Shown: positions 1-6,202, counted from the first letter of the stretch. The stretch is DNA of 29,017 bases from Vescimonas cirricatena (GCF_020687045.1 NZ_JAJEPW010000037.1:1-29017); one strand, 5' to 3'. The notes: generated by a model from the letters alone, not told the origin. A program made the numbers and translations.

Positions 1-434
1 CAAAGGCTCTCGTATGCCGTGAGCAGGAAGAGGGCCGCTTTGTTCCGGTCAGACAGACGCCAGCAGCGTTCCCGCCAATGTGTCCATCTTCGTCGGTGTG
101 CATCGGACAGGAAGAATTGAGGGTTTCTTTCTCTGAGTTGCTGATGCATCCGTTTTCGGAACTTCGGTCCCATAGAGGGTGCGAAGCACTCCCGCACGAA
201 CTCATTCAGCTCCAGTACACCTGCTTCGATCCGTTCCTCCAGACAGGTGCATTCACATAGGCGGCACGGATGCTTGCGGACATAGTTCTGGCAGTATTCG
301 CACGCCACATCTTTGGGCGTGTAATGAAATGGGCTGCGGTATATTCCACCGCCTCTGGGTTTTTGACCGGGCTGAGACATCATCAACTGCTCCAACGCCT
401 GCAGCGGCGTGTCTCGCATGAAATAGCACGGCAT
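1..434 (-). CDS. Cysteine-cluster protein of unknown function, partial (runs off window start)
   Basis: An open frame starts at ATG 434 and stays open for 144 codons to the window edge, so the C-terminus is missing. AGAGGAG (442-448) sits 7 bases upstream of the start. The protein begins MPCYFMRDTP and holds a tight cysteine cluster (Cys45, 48, 57, 60, 62, 64) arranged CxxC...CxxCxCxC, which suggests metal binding, followed by a basic, Arg/Trp-rich C-terminal half. I do not recognise a named domain. From memory, similar short proteins occur with conjugative-element cargo in gut Clostridia, but I cannot confirm this. It lies downstream of the 508-1200 gene on the same strand, separated by a terminator-like hairpin. 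GC is visibly lower than in the housekeeping genes to the right. Confidence 0.7.
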   Translation of the reverse strand, partial: MPCYFMRDTPLQALEQLMMSQPGQKPRGGGIYRSPFHYTPKDVACEYCQNYVRKHPCRLCECTCLEERIEAGVLELNEFVRECFAPSMGPKFRKRMHQQLRERNPQFFLSDAHRRRWTHWRERCWRLSDRNKAALFLLTAYESL

Positions 435-454
435 AAGCGAACTCCTCTCTGAAA

Positions 455-496
455 TGAAAAAAGGGCCGGAATCTTATTGCTAAGACTCCGGCCCTT
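455..496 (-). terminator. Intrinsic terminator between two accessory genes
   Basis: Two 16-base arms (461-476 and 481-496) form a stem with one mismatch and a 4-base loop. Read on the minus strand, the stem is followed by TTTTTT. It lies 11 bases past the stop of the 508-1200 gene and 27 bases before the start of the 1-434 gene, so it either ends the first transcript or attenuates the second. No promoter fits between it and the next start codon. Confidence 0.75.
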
Positions 497-507
497 ACCA
501 TTTGATA

Positions 508-1200
508 TTACATTGTCTGTTCCTGCGTCGGTTCAGTGTCCTGCTGCTGGATGCGCTCCATAATGTCAGGCAGGCACTCCTCGATCTGCTTCCGCACATC
601 CTGAATTGTCTTTTCCTGATCGTATGACAGTTCAAAGCTGCCCTGCAGGGTGTCCGTGCAGCAGCGATAGATCTCAATGAGCTGCTTCTCCCGGAAGAGC
701 TGTTGTTCTGGGATCAGTCCGGAACGAGTGGCGAAGTCACGCTTCGCTGCTTCGTAATTGCCGGACGAATATAATCCGGTGTAGTAATGACCATGAGATA
801 CGCCCTTGCGGTCGAAGCTCCAGTCCCAGGTAACAAACTGGACACCATATTTGCTCTGGATACCGGCCAGCACGATGTCATTGAAATCCGCCAGCACCTT
901 GTAGCCGTCCTCCAGACCGTCGGCTTTCAAAAAGGGCGCCGTCTCCATCTGCCGCATATATTCCGCTGTGGTCCTGACGATCTCATACACCTTGTCCTTG
1001 GCATCGATCCGTTCCGGCTCATCGATATCCTCATTGCGGTAGGTAATACCACCGTTCTCGGTCACCTCGCACAGCGGCGCACCGTCAAGCAGGACACGCA
1101 GTCCACCAGCGTGAGTCCTGTCCGCGTGAAATCCTTCTCGGGCAAGGACAATTGCTGCTTCTCTGAGGTAGTGGTTCTTTTCTTCTGCGCTGATACTCAT
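508..1200 (-). CDS. Hypothetical accessory-element protein, 230 aa
   Basis: The start is placed at ATG 1200 (MSISAEEKNHYL) because GGGGGAG lies 4 bases upstream. The frame stays open to an ATG at 1242, but that would place the start inside a hairpin. The product is a soluble acidic protein with no signal peptide or membrane segment. It has an N-terminal helical stretch (AREGFHADR), a central aromatic part with GVQFVTWDWSFDRKGVSHGHYY near residues 125-146, and a Glu/Gln-rich C-terminal tail ending EPTQEQTM. I recognise no enzyme motif. From memory the pattern is that of a family carried by conjugative or integrative elements of Ruminococcaceae/Oscillospiraceae. Function is unknown. Lower GC than the flanking core genes supports horizontal origin. 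Confidence 0.8.
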   Translation of the reverse strand: MSISAEEKNHYLREAAIVLAREGFHADRTHAGGLRVLLDGAPLCEVTENGGITYRNEDIDEPERIDAKDKVYEIVRTTAEYMRQMETAPFLKADGLEDGYKVLADFNDIVLAGIQSKYGVQFVTWDWSFDRKGVSHGHYYTGLYSSGNYEAAKRDFATRSGLIPEQQLFREKQLIEIYRCCTDTLQGSFELSYDQEKTIQDVRKQIEECLPDIMERIQQQDTEPTQEQTM

Positions 1201-1217
1201 ATAACTCCCCCGTGTAT

Positions 1218-1252
1218 AAAAAAATAAGGCCGGAGCGATCATGCTCCGGCCT
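1218..1252 (-). terminator. Terminator-like hairpin immediately upstream of the accessory gene
   Basis: A perfect 10-bp stem (1227-1236 with 1243-1252, loop GATCAT) is followed on the minus strand by TTATTTTTTT. It ends about 18 bases before the start codon at 1200, leaving no space for a promoter. Transcription of the 508-1200 gene must therefore read through this hairpin or be controlled by it. Confidence 0.7.
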
Positions 1253-1261
1253 ACAAATACA

Positions 1262-1327
1262 GGCGCTGCTACCAGCGCCCTTTTTGAAATGAAAAAGGGC
1301 GCCGCTCCATTGGTCCGTCAGGACCAA
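1262..1327. repeat. Overlapping hairpin cluster with mutually exclusive pairings
   Basis: Three inverted repeats are packed together. A is GGCGCTG 1262-1268 with CAGCGCC 1273-1279. B is 1275-1285 with 1292-1302, a perfect 11-bp stem (GCGCCCTTTTT/AAAAAGGGCGC). C is TTGGTCC 1310-1316 with GGACCAA 1321-1327. A and B share bases 1275-1279 and cannot form together. The right arm of B recurs at 1400-1410 and could also pair with 1275-1285. No open frame with a ribosome site covers the block. Confidence 0.6.
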
Positions 1328-1499
1328 CAAAACGACGCCCAAATCTTTGTGATTCTTTTTTAAGAAAAATACCGCTGCCAGCCAGAAAAATCGCCGCTCA
1401 AAAAGGGCGCTGGCTGAATATATCTGCCAGAAGGGAGAAAATGCCCGGTTCGAATCGGGGCAGACGCTCTGAAACAGCGATTTGCATCTATGGTTTGAA
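1328..1499. other. Non-coding stretch with a further inverted repeat and a tRNA T-arm-like motif
   Basis: No credible gene is present. GCCAGC 1377-1382 pairs with GCTGGC 1409-1414. At 1444-1459, CCCG-GTTCGAAT-CGGG resembles a tRNA T-arm, but I cannot build acceptor, D or anticodon arms around it, so it is not called a tRNA. With the 1201-1327 hairpins and the tRNA terminator, this accounts for the roughly 380-base gene-free region between the accessory genes and the tRNA cluster. Confidence 0.4.
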
Positions 1500-1529
1500 A
1501 GAAGAAATCCGGGCCCGAAAAAGCCCGGA
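1500..1529 (-). terminator. Probable terminator of the tRNA operon
   Basis: TCCGGGC 1508-1514 pairs with GCCCGGA 1523-1529. On the minus strand the stem is followed by TTTCTTCTTTC, a broken T-tract. It lies 55 bases past the tRNA-Cys CCA end. Confidence 0.5.
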
Positions 1530-1576
1530 AACGGTTGATGCGCCTGGCTTTTCGCCAGACGCATCTATACCGTTTC
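1528..1576 (-). other. Extended hairpin directly after tRNA-Cys
   Basis: Three stacked stems, GAAACGGT/ACCGTTTC (1528-1535, 1569-1576), GATGCG/CGCATC (1537-1542, 1560-1565) and CTGGC/GCCAG (1544-1548, 1554-1558), make a long imperfect hairpin in the tRNA operon trailer. It is likely a processing or termination element. It overlaps the next stem by two bases. Confidence 0.5.
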
Positions 1577-1583
1577 GTTAATA

Positions 1584-1658
1584 TGGAGGTGACACCCAGA
1601 TTTGAACTGGGGAATGAGGGTTTTGCAGACCCTTGCCTTACCACTTGGCTATGTCACC
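1584..1658 (-). tRNA. tRNA-Cys (GCA)
   Basis: Minus-strand cloverleaf: 5' acceptor GGTGACA pairs with TGTCACC, the anticodon loop CTGCAAA sits in an AGGGT/ACCCT stem and gives anticodon GCA, and the T-arm contains GTTCAAAT. Discriminator T and CCA are encoded. It is the last gene of the five-tRNA operon and borders the accessory region, a common integration position, although I find no repeated 3' end that would mark an att site. Confidence 0.95.
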
Positions 1659-1663
1659 ATACA

Positions 1664-1693
1664 AGAGAAACGGCTTTTGGGGGCCGTTTCTCT
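1664..1693 (-). other. Spacer hairpin between tRNA-Gly and tRNA-Cys
   Basis: An 11-bp perfect stem (1664-1674 with 1683-1693, 8-base loop) fills the spacer between the two tRNAs. There is no T-tract on the minus strand, so it is more likely a processing or stabilising element than a terminator. Confidence 0.5.
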
Positions 1694-1696
1694 GTT

Positions 1697-1772
1697 TGGA
1701 GCGGGCGACGAGGCTCGAACTCGCTACCTCGACCTTGGCAAGGTCGCGCTCTACCAGATGAGCTACGCCCGC
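1697..1772 (-). tRNA. tRNA-Gly (GCC)
   Basis: Acceptor GCGGGCG pairs with CGCCCGC, anticodon loop TTGCCAA in a CGACC/GGTCG stem gives GCC, and the T-loop is GTTCGAGC. Discriminator T and CCA are encoded. Confidence 0.96.
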
Positions 1773-1797
1773 ATATGGCGCCGGTATTCCAGCACCA

Positions 1798-1873
<76 letters not shown>

Positions 1874-1876
1874 AAA

Positions 1877-1953
1877 TGGCGACCAAGATGGGGCTCGAAC
1901 CCACGACCTCCAGCGTGACAGGCTGGCGTTCTAACCAACTGAACTACTTGGCC
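1877..1953 (-). tRNA. tRNA-Asp (GTC)
   Basis: Acceptor GGCCAAG pairs with CTTGGTC, anticodon loop CTGTCAC in a CCAGC/GCTGG stem gives GTC, and the T-loop is GTTCGAGC. Discriminator G and CCA are encoded. Confidence 0.96.
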
Positions 1954-1963
1954 AAATGAAATT

Positions 1964-2040
1964 TGGTGGGAACAACTGGACTCGAACCAGTGACCCCCTG
2001 CTTGTAAGGCAGGTGCTCTAACCAGCTGAGCTATGCTCCC
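1964..2040 (-). tRNA. tRNA-Val (TAC)
   Basis: Acceptor GGGAGCA pairs with TGTTCCC, anticodon loop CTTACAA in a CCTGC/GCAGG stem gives TAC, and the T-loop is GTTCGAGT. Discriminator A and CCA are encoded. It is the first tRNA of the operon. Confidence 0.96.
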
Positions 2041-2079
2041 GTCCTTGCCGCACGCATTAGTACCGCAGCGACAAGAGAG

Positions 2080-2108
2080 ATTATACTAAATATTAGCCAG
2101 ACTGTCAA
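2080..2108 (-). promoter_or_regulatory. Consensus promoter of the tRNA operon
   Basis: On the minus strand TTGACA (2103-2108) and TATAAT (2080-2085) are separated by 17 bases, a perfect sigma-A-type promoter about 40 bases upstream of tRNA-Val. Confidence 0.92.
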
Positions 2109-2129
2109 CACCAAATTTCAATTTTTTTA

Positions 2130-3017
2130 CTATTTTTTTCGGGCGTCCGCGGCCAGCTGCTCCAGCTGCTGGCGGTCGAAGTCATACACCGCGTCGCAGA
2201 ACTGGCAGGTCATGTGGCAGGAGCCCTGCTCCCGCAGGATGCCCTCCAGCTCGTCGGCCCCCAGGGACAGCAGCGCCCGCTCCACCCGCTGGCGGCTGCA
2301 ATAGCACTTGTATCTTACCGGGCAGGTCTCCAGGATCTTCAGCTCAAAATCGGACATCACCGTCCGCAGCAGGTGCTCCGGGTCCGGATCCCGGTCCAGG
2401 ATGGCGGACACCGGCCCGGCGGCCATGATGCCGCCCTCCACCTTGGCGATGGTGTCCTCCCCGGCCCCGGGCATCAGCTGGATGAGATAGCCTCCGGCGG
2501 CCTTGACGCTGTGGTCCCGGTCCACCAGCACCCCCAGGGCGCAGGCGGTGGGAATCTGCTCCGACTCCACAAAATAACCGGCGATATCCTCGGCGATCTC
2601 GCCGCCCATCAGGTCCACGGTGCCCACATAGGGCTCCTTCATGTGCAGGTCCTTGATGACGGTGATGGTGCCCTCGCCGCCCACGGCGCCGCCTACGTCC
2701 AGCTTGCCGTCGTCCCGCAGGGGCAGGTCCACCTGGGGATTGGCCACATAGCCCCGGACGTTGCCCTCGGCGTCGGACACCGCCAGCACCGTACCCAGAG
2801 GGCCGCCGCCCTTGATCTGCAGGGTCAGGCTGGCCCCCTGGCCCTTCAGGGCATTGCCCATCATGGACGCACCGGCCAGGGCCCGGCCCAGGGCCGCCGT
2901 GGCCACCGGGCTGGCGTGATGGATCTGCCGGGCCCGCTCGGTAAGCTCCCGGCTGCAGATAGCCGCGGCCTGCACCAGGCCGTCGGTGGAAATCGCTCTT
3001 ACAATATAATCGCTCAT
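2130..3017 (-). CDS. hslO: Hsp33 redox-regulated chaperone
   Basis: A 295-residue cytosolic holdase chaperone that in this family is switched on by oxidative disulfide formation and zinc release. The start MSDYIVRAIS at ATG 3017 has AGAGG upstream; the frame stays open further but matches no Hsp33 sequence there. The C-terminal zinc site is complete: Cys238-x-Cys240 (KCYC) and Cys271-x-x-Cys274 (CQFC). The body carries Hsp33 hallmarks such as ATAALGRALAGASMMG and GYVANPQVDLP. It is the last gene of a three-gene minus-strand operon, 16 bases after the methyltransferase stop. I see no clear hairpin terminator before the tRNA promoter just downstream, only an A/T-rich run. Identification is firm. 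Confidence 0.96.
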   Translation of the reverse strand: MSDYIVRAISTDGLVQAAAICSRELTERARQIHHASPVATAALGRALAGASMMGNALKGQGASLTLQIKGGGPLGTVLAVSDAEGNVRGYVANPQVDLPLRDDGKLDVGGAVGGEGTITVIKDLHMKEPYVGTVDLMGGEIAEDIAGYFVESEQIPTACALGVLVDRDHSVKAAGGYLIQLMPGAGEDTIAKVEGGIMAAGPVSAILDRDPDPEHLLRTVMSDFELKILETCPVRYKCYCSRQRVERALLSLGADELEGILREQGSCHMTCQFCDAVYDFDRQQLEQLAADARKK

Positions 3018-3033
3018 GCTTACAAAACCTCTT

Positions 3034-3771
3034 TTATTTGCGAATGCAGGTGAAATACACCCGATCCTCACCGGGTACGGGGCGGCGCAGCTTCCCGTCG
3101 CCCCAGGTGCGCACGTCGGCAAAGCCCGCCTCCTCCAGCCACCGGGTCAGCTGCTCCACGGAGTAGCCCCGCTGGCGGTGCAGCTCGAAGCTGCGGTCCC
3201 AGGACCCGTCCTCCGCCAGGGTGAACAAGTCCATATAATAGGTACACAGCCCCCGGCGATATTCGGTGCGCCACACGCAGTAGGTGTCCTCCGTCTCGTC
3301 CAGGAACACCTGTCCGTCCAAGGCGGCCAGCCGCTCCGGCAGCCGCACGTCGAAGGCCAGCAGGCCCCCGGGGCTGATGAACAGGTGCAGCCGCTGAAAG
3401 GTCCGCTGCACGTCCCGGGGATTTGTCAGATAGTTCAGGCTGTCCAGGCAGCAGATGGCGGCGTCCACGGTGCCGTACAGGTCCAGCCGGGGCATGGACT
3501 GGTGCAGGAACAGGGGCGGTACCTCCGCCGGGGCGCTTTTCTCCCGGGCGGCGGCCAGCATCTCCTGGGACCCGTCCACAGCGATGAGCTCATAGCCCCG
3601 CCCGGCCAGCAGCCAGGTCATGGACCCGGTGCCGCAAGCCAGGTCCAGCACCGTGTGCACCGGGATGCGGCTGCGGCGGAACAGCTTTTCCAGAAAGTCC
3701 GCCCGCTTTTCATACCCCACGTCCCAGGTCAGCTCGTCATAGGCCCCGGCCAGCTGCTGGTAGCTGCTCAT
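3034..3771 (-). CDS. Class I SAM-dependent methyltransferase
   Basis: A 245-residue soluble protein with a Rossmann-type methyltransferase fold. Motif I is VLDLACGTGS (41-50), followed by an acidic end of beta-2 (LIAVDGSQEML), a motif-IV-like region DAAICCLDSLNYL and a post-motif LHLFISPGGLLAFDV. The N-terminus, YQQLAGAYDELTWDVGY, is typical of small UbiE/Methyltransf_25-like enzymes of Bacillota. The substrate is not deducible from sequence. Its start overlaps the stop of the YerC-type gene by 4 bases (ATGA), so the two are translationally coupled, and Hsp33 follows 16 bases downstream. Conserved coupling of this kind would hint at a shared role, but none is known to me. Confidence 0.88.
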   Translation of the reverse strand: MSSYQQLAGAYDELTWDVGYEKRADFLEKLFRRSRIPVHTVLDLACGTGSMTWLLAGRGYELIAVDGSQEMLAAAREKSAPAEVPPLFLHQSMPRLDLYGTVDAAICCLDSLNYLTNPRDVQRTFQRLHLFISPGGLLAFDVRLPERLAALDGQVFLDETEDTYCVWRTEYRRGLCTYYMDLFTLAEDGSWDRSFELHRQRGYSVEQLTRWLEEAGFADVRTWGDGKLRRPVPGEDRVYFTCIRK

Positions 3772-4082
3772 TTGTCCTCCTGCTCCTTCATGCGCTCCAG
3801 CACGTTCTCGTACCCTCCCGCGCCGTTGAGCAGGGACCGGTTCACCCGGCTGATGGTGGCGCTGGAGGCGCCGGTTTTTTCCAGAATATCGCTGTAGAGC
3901 ATTCCGTCATTGAGCAGAGTGGCCACCTCATAGCGCTGCTCCATGGACCGCAGCTCGGAAATGGTGCACAGGTCCTGGAAGAAGCTATAGCACTCCTCCT
4001 CATTTTTCAGGGTCAGGATCGCCCGGTACAGCAGATCGCTTTTTTCCTTCTGGGCAATCTTGGATTTCGCCGCTCTTACCAT
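3768..4082 (-). CDS. YerC/YecD-type TrpR-like DNA-binding regulator
   Basis: A 104-residue helical protein matching the TrpR-superfamily YerC/YecD type. An N-terminal helical region (SDLLYRAILTLKNEEEC) is followed by a core containing ISELRSMEQRYEVATLL and a helix-turn-helix at about 62-84 (YSDILEKTGASSATISRVNR). Such proteins bind DNA as dimers; the ligand and targets of this subgroup are not established. Start ATG 4082 has GGAGG 10 bases upstream. It heads the operon with the methyltransferase and hslO under the promoter at 4137-4165. Confidence 0.9.
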   Translation of the reverse strand: MVRAAKSKIAQKEKSDLLYRAILTLKNEEECYSFFQDLCTISELRSMEQRYEVATLLNDGMLYSDILEKTGASSATISRVNRSLLNGAGGYENVLERMKEQEDK

Positions 4083-4136
4083 AATTGTTTTTCCTCCGTT
4101 TCCAAAAAACGTAGTATTTGTTTTCCTCGGGTAGTC

Positions 4137-4165
4137 ATTTTACCATTTTAACCTATAAAAGTAAA
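4137..4165 (-). promoter_or_regulatory. Promoter of the yerC-methyltransferase-hslO operon
   Basis: On the minus strand TTTACT (4160-4165) and TAAAAT (4137-4142) are 17 bases apart, with an extended TGG just before the -10. The start codon is 55 bases downstream. Confidence 0.7.
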
Positions 4166-4223
4166 CCGTTTATGCCAATTTTTTTGCAAATTTTACGGTT
4201 TGTTCACACTCTCCCCTGCCGCC

Positions 4224-4255
4224 GTCCGGCAACGCTCCCGGGAGCGTTACCGGAC
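4224..4255. repeat. 32-bp near-perfect palindrome in the divergent intergenic region
   Basis: Arms 4224-4239 and 4240-4255 are inverted copies with a single mismatch, centred on CTCCCGGGAG. It lies about 60 bases upstream of the yerC promoter and about 240 bases upstream of the cstA -10. There is no T-tract on either side, which argues against a terminator. It may be a dimeric regulator site or a cruciform. Confidence 0.65.
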
Positions 4256-4409
4256 ACTTTGCGTTTTAGCGTCCTAAATCCTACCAACCTACCATGCTGA
4301 CGGTAACGGTTTTTGCGCGCTATTTCGTCCCGTCTTAAAAATCTCAACATATTGTCGACCCTTTTCGCGATAAATTCCGGTAAAATCGTCCGTTTTCGAT
4401 TTTCCACAC

Positions 4410-4441
4410 GGGAATCTTTACGCCATCGGGGGAAATCTTTA
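4410..4441 (+). promoter_or_regulatory. Tandem direct repeat with 21-bp period, LytTR-type operator candidate
   Basis: GGGAATCTTTA (4410-4420) and GGAAATCTTTA (4431-4441) match at 10 of 11 positions and repeat every 21 bases, two helical turns. They lie about 70-100 bases upstream of the predicted cstA start site. LytTR-family response regulators such as BtsR and YpdB bind direct repeats of about this period before pyruvate transporter genes. The assignment to that family is inference. The rest of the 4083-4570 intergenic region shows only the promoters, the palindrome and the leader hairpin. Confidence 0.45.
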
Positions 4442-4493
4442 TGAACTATTTATGAATGCGGACTATTCGTTGTCACCATTTTCACGAAATTTG

Positions 4494-4502
4494 TGCTATA
4501 CT
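4494..4502 (+). promoter_or_regulatory. Extended -10 promoter of cstA
   Basis: TGCTATACT is an extended -10 element. The hexamer 17 bases upstream (CACCAT, 4474-4479) is a poor -35 and the nearest good one (TTGTCA, 4470-4475) is 21 bases away, so an activator is plausible. Confidence 0.6.
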
Positions 4503-4514
4503 CACTGCGTAAAC

Positions 4515-4535
4515 CAGAGCTGTCCGGGAGCTCTG
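4515..4535 (+). other. Leader hairpin in the cstA 5' UTR
   Basis: CAGAGCT 4515-4521 pairs with AGCTCTG 4529-4535 around a 7-base loop, between the predicted transcription start and the ribosome site at 4556-4561. There is no T-tract. A role in mRNA stability or regulation is possible. Confidence 0.45.
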
Positions 4536-4570
4536 AAAATCACAAAACGACTATAAAGGAGTGTGTGTTT

Positions 4571-6088
4571 GTGGCAACATTTATCATCGGTCTTGTGATC
4601 CTGTTCGGCGGCGCTGCGCTGTACGGACGCTTCTGCGAGAAAGTTTTCGGGCCTGACGACCGTCAGACCCCGGCCTACGCCAAACAGGACGGCGTGGACT
4701 ATATCCCCATGAAGGGCTGGAGAAACAGCCTGATCAACCTGCTGAACATCGCCGGTACCGGCCCCATTCTGGGGCCCATCCAGGGCATTCTGTTCGGGCC
4801 CATCGCATTTATCACCATCCCCATCGGCAACGTCATCGGCGGCGCCATGCACGACTATTTCTCCGGCATGATCTGCCTGCGTGACGGCGGCACCCAGATG
4901 CCCCAGATGATCAAGCGCTATTCCAATAAGGGCATTTTCAACGTATACAACGTGTTCTGCTGTCTGCTTCTGCTGCTGGTGGGCGCTGTTTTCGTTTATA
5001 CCCCCGGCGACATTGCCACCACCTCCGTGTTCGGCTTCGATGGCAAGCCTACCTCCGTCTCCACCTGGATCATTTACGGCGTGATCTTCCTGTATTACCT
5101 GGTCGCTACCGTGTTCCCCATCGACGCCATCATCGGCCGCATTTATCCCATCTTCGGCGCCATCCTGCTGTTCTCCGCCGTGGGTGTGTTCATCGGCATC
5201 TTCGTCAAGGGCTATCCCCTGCTGAACGTGTGGGACGACTGGTCCTCTCCCATCCTGCAGCTCACCGGGGCTGACGGCGCGGTTAAGAGCTTCACCTATG
5301 CAGACTACTTCAAGGGCGGCCACTTCCTGCCGATCTTCTTCGTTACCGTGGCCTGCGGCATTCTGTCCGGCTTCCACTCCACCCAGACGGCTATCATCTC
5401 CCGCACGGTGAAGAACGAGCGTCAGGGCCGCATGACCTTCTACAACATGATGATCCTGGAGGGCTTCATCGCTATGGTGTGGGCCGCCGGCGCTATGGGC
5501 GTGTACAATCTGGCTCTGCAGGAGCCCAACGCCTCCCTGGCCACCGGTACCATCGGCGTGGTCTGCAAGGACATCCTGGGCCCCGTGGGCGGCGTCATCG
5601 CCCTGATCGGCGTCATCGTTCTGCCCATCACCTCCGGCGATACCGCTCTGCGCGCTCTGCGTCTGTCCCTGGCGGAGACCTTCCACCTGGACCAGTCCAC
5701 CAACGGCAAGCGTATGCGTCTGGCCATCCCTGTGTTTGTTCTGGCTGCCGGCATCATCGTGTTCGCCAAGTTCAACAAGGACGGCTTCAACATTCTGTGG
5801 CGTTACTTCGCATGGTCCAACCAGACCCTGTCTCTGTTCGCCTTCCTGTGCATCACGGTGTGGATGTTTGAAAACGGCAAGGGCAAGTTTGCGTGGATGC
5901 CGCTGATTCCCGGCGCGTTCTACGCCTTCATCTGCTCCACCTACATCGCCAATGCCCACATCGGCTTCAACATCCCCTGGACCGCCTCCTACATCATCGG
6001 CGTGGTGTTCGCCATCGCCTATGTGGTGGCTCTGTGCCTGTATGGCAGAAAGCGCGGCGCGGCTGTGAAGCTGAAAATGAACAAGTAA
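4571..6088 (+). CDS. cstA: CstA-family carbon starvation / pyruvate-type transporter
   Basis: A polytopic inner-membrane transporter of about 505 residues. The start is set at GTG 4571 because AAGGAG (4556-4561) lies 9 bases upstream and the first membrane helix (ATFIIGLVILFGGAALYG) begins right there; the frame extends upstream to 4493 but through promoter and leader sequence. Family hallmarks include NIAGTGPILGPI, GGAMHDYFSGM, the stretch HSTQTAIISRTVKNE, SGDTALRALRLSLAE and WRYFAWSNQTLS. It is the short form found in Clostridia, lacking the extra C-terminal helices of the roughly 700-residue enterobacterial CstA and BtsT. Known members import pyruvate or have been linked to peptide uptake; the substrate here is unproven. 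It is monocistronic with its own terminator. The upstream 21-bp-period repeat and weak -35 suggest activated expression. Confidence 0.93.
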   Translation: MATFIIGLVILFGGAALYGRFCEKVFGPDDRQTPAYAKQDGVDYIPMKGWRNSLINLLNIAGTGPILGPIQGILFGPIAFITIPIGNVIGGAMHDYFSGMICLRDGGTQMPQMIKRYSNKGIFNVYNVFCCLLLLLVGAVFVYTPGDIATTSVFGFDGKPTSVSTWIIYGVIFLYYLVATVFPIDAIIGRIYPIFGAILLFSAVGVFIGIFVKGYPLLNVWDDWSSPILQLTGADGAVKSFTYADYFKGGHFLPIFFVTVACGILSGFHSTQTAIISRTVKNERQGRMTFYNMMILEGFIAMVWAAGAMGVYNLALQEPNASLATGTIGVVCKDILGPVGGVIALIGVIVLPITSGDTALRALRLSLAETFHLDQSTNGKRMRLAIPVFVLAAGIIVFAKFNKDGFNILWRYFAWSNQTLSLFAFLCITVWMFENGKGKFAWMPLIPGAFYAFICSTYIANAHIGFNIPWTASYIIGVVFAIAYVVALCLYGRKRGAAVKLKMNK

Positions 6089-6113
6089 CTCTTTTTCTCC
6101 TGACAGCATATAG

Positions 6114-6155
6114 GTGTAAATCCCCCGGCACCTGCCGGGGGATTTACACTTTTTG
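6114..6155 (+). terminator. Terminator of cstA
   Basis: A 17-bp perfect stem (6114-6130 with 6133-6149) is GC-rich in its upper half and followed by TTTTTG, 25 bases after the cstA stop. Confidence 0.9.
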
Positions 6156-6202
6156 TCCGGTGTTTTTTTAACGGTTTTTCGACGGGATTCTCATTTCAGG
6201 GA

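Noticed and set aside
1085..1564. Minus-strand frames of 159 and 94 codons upstream of the accessory gene
   Set aside because: They run through the hairpin cluster and the T-arm-like motif, lack ribosome sites and have no protein-like composition.
4204..4407. A 67-codon minus-strand frame between yerC and cstA
   Set aside because: It has no ribosome site and crosses the 32-bp palindrome; its basic composition fits chance translation of intergenic DNA.
4502..6109. A 535-codon minus-strand open frame opposite cstA
   Set aside because: Its composition (His, Gly, Asp, Gln runs) is that of an antisense shadow of a GC-rich gene, and the plus strand encodes a full CstA protein with conserved motifs.
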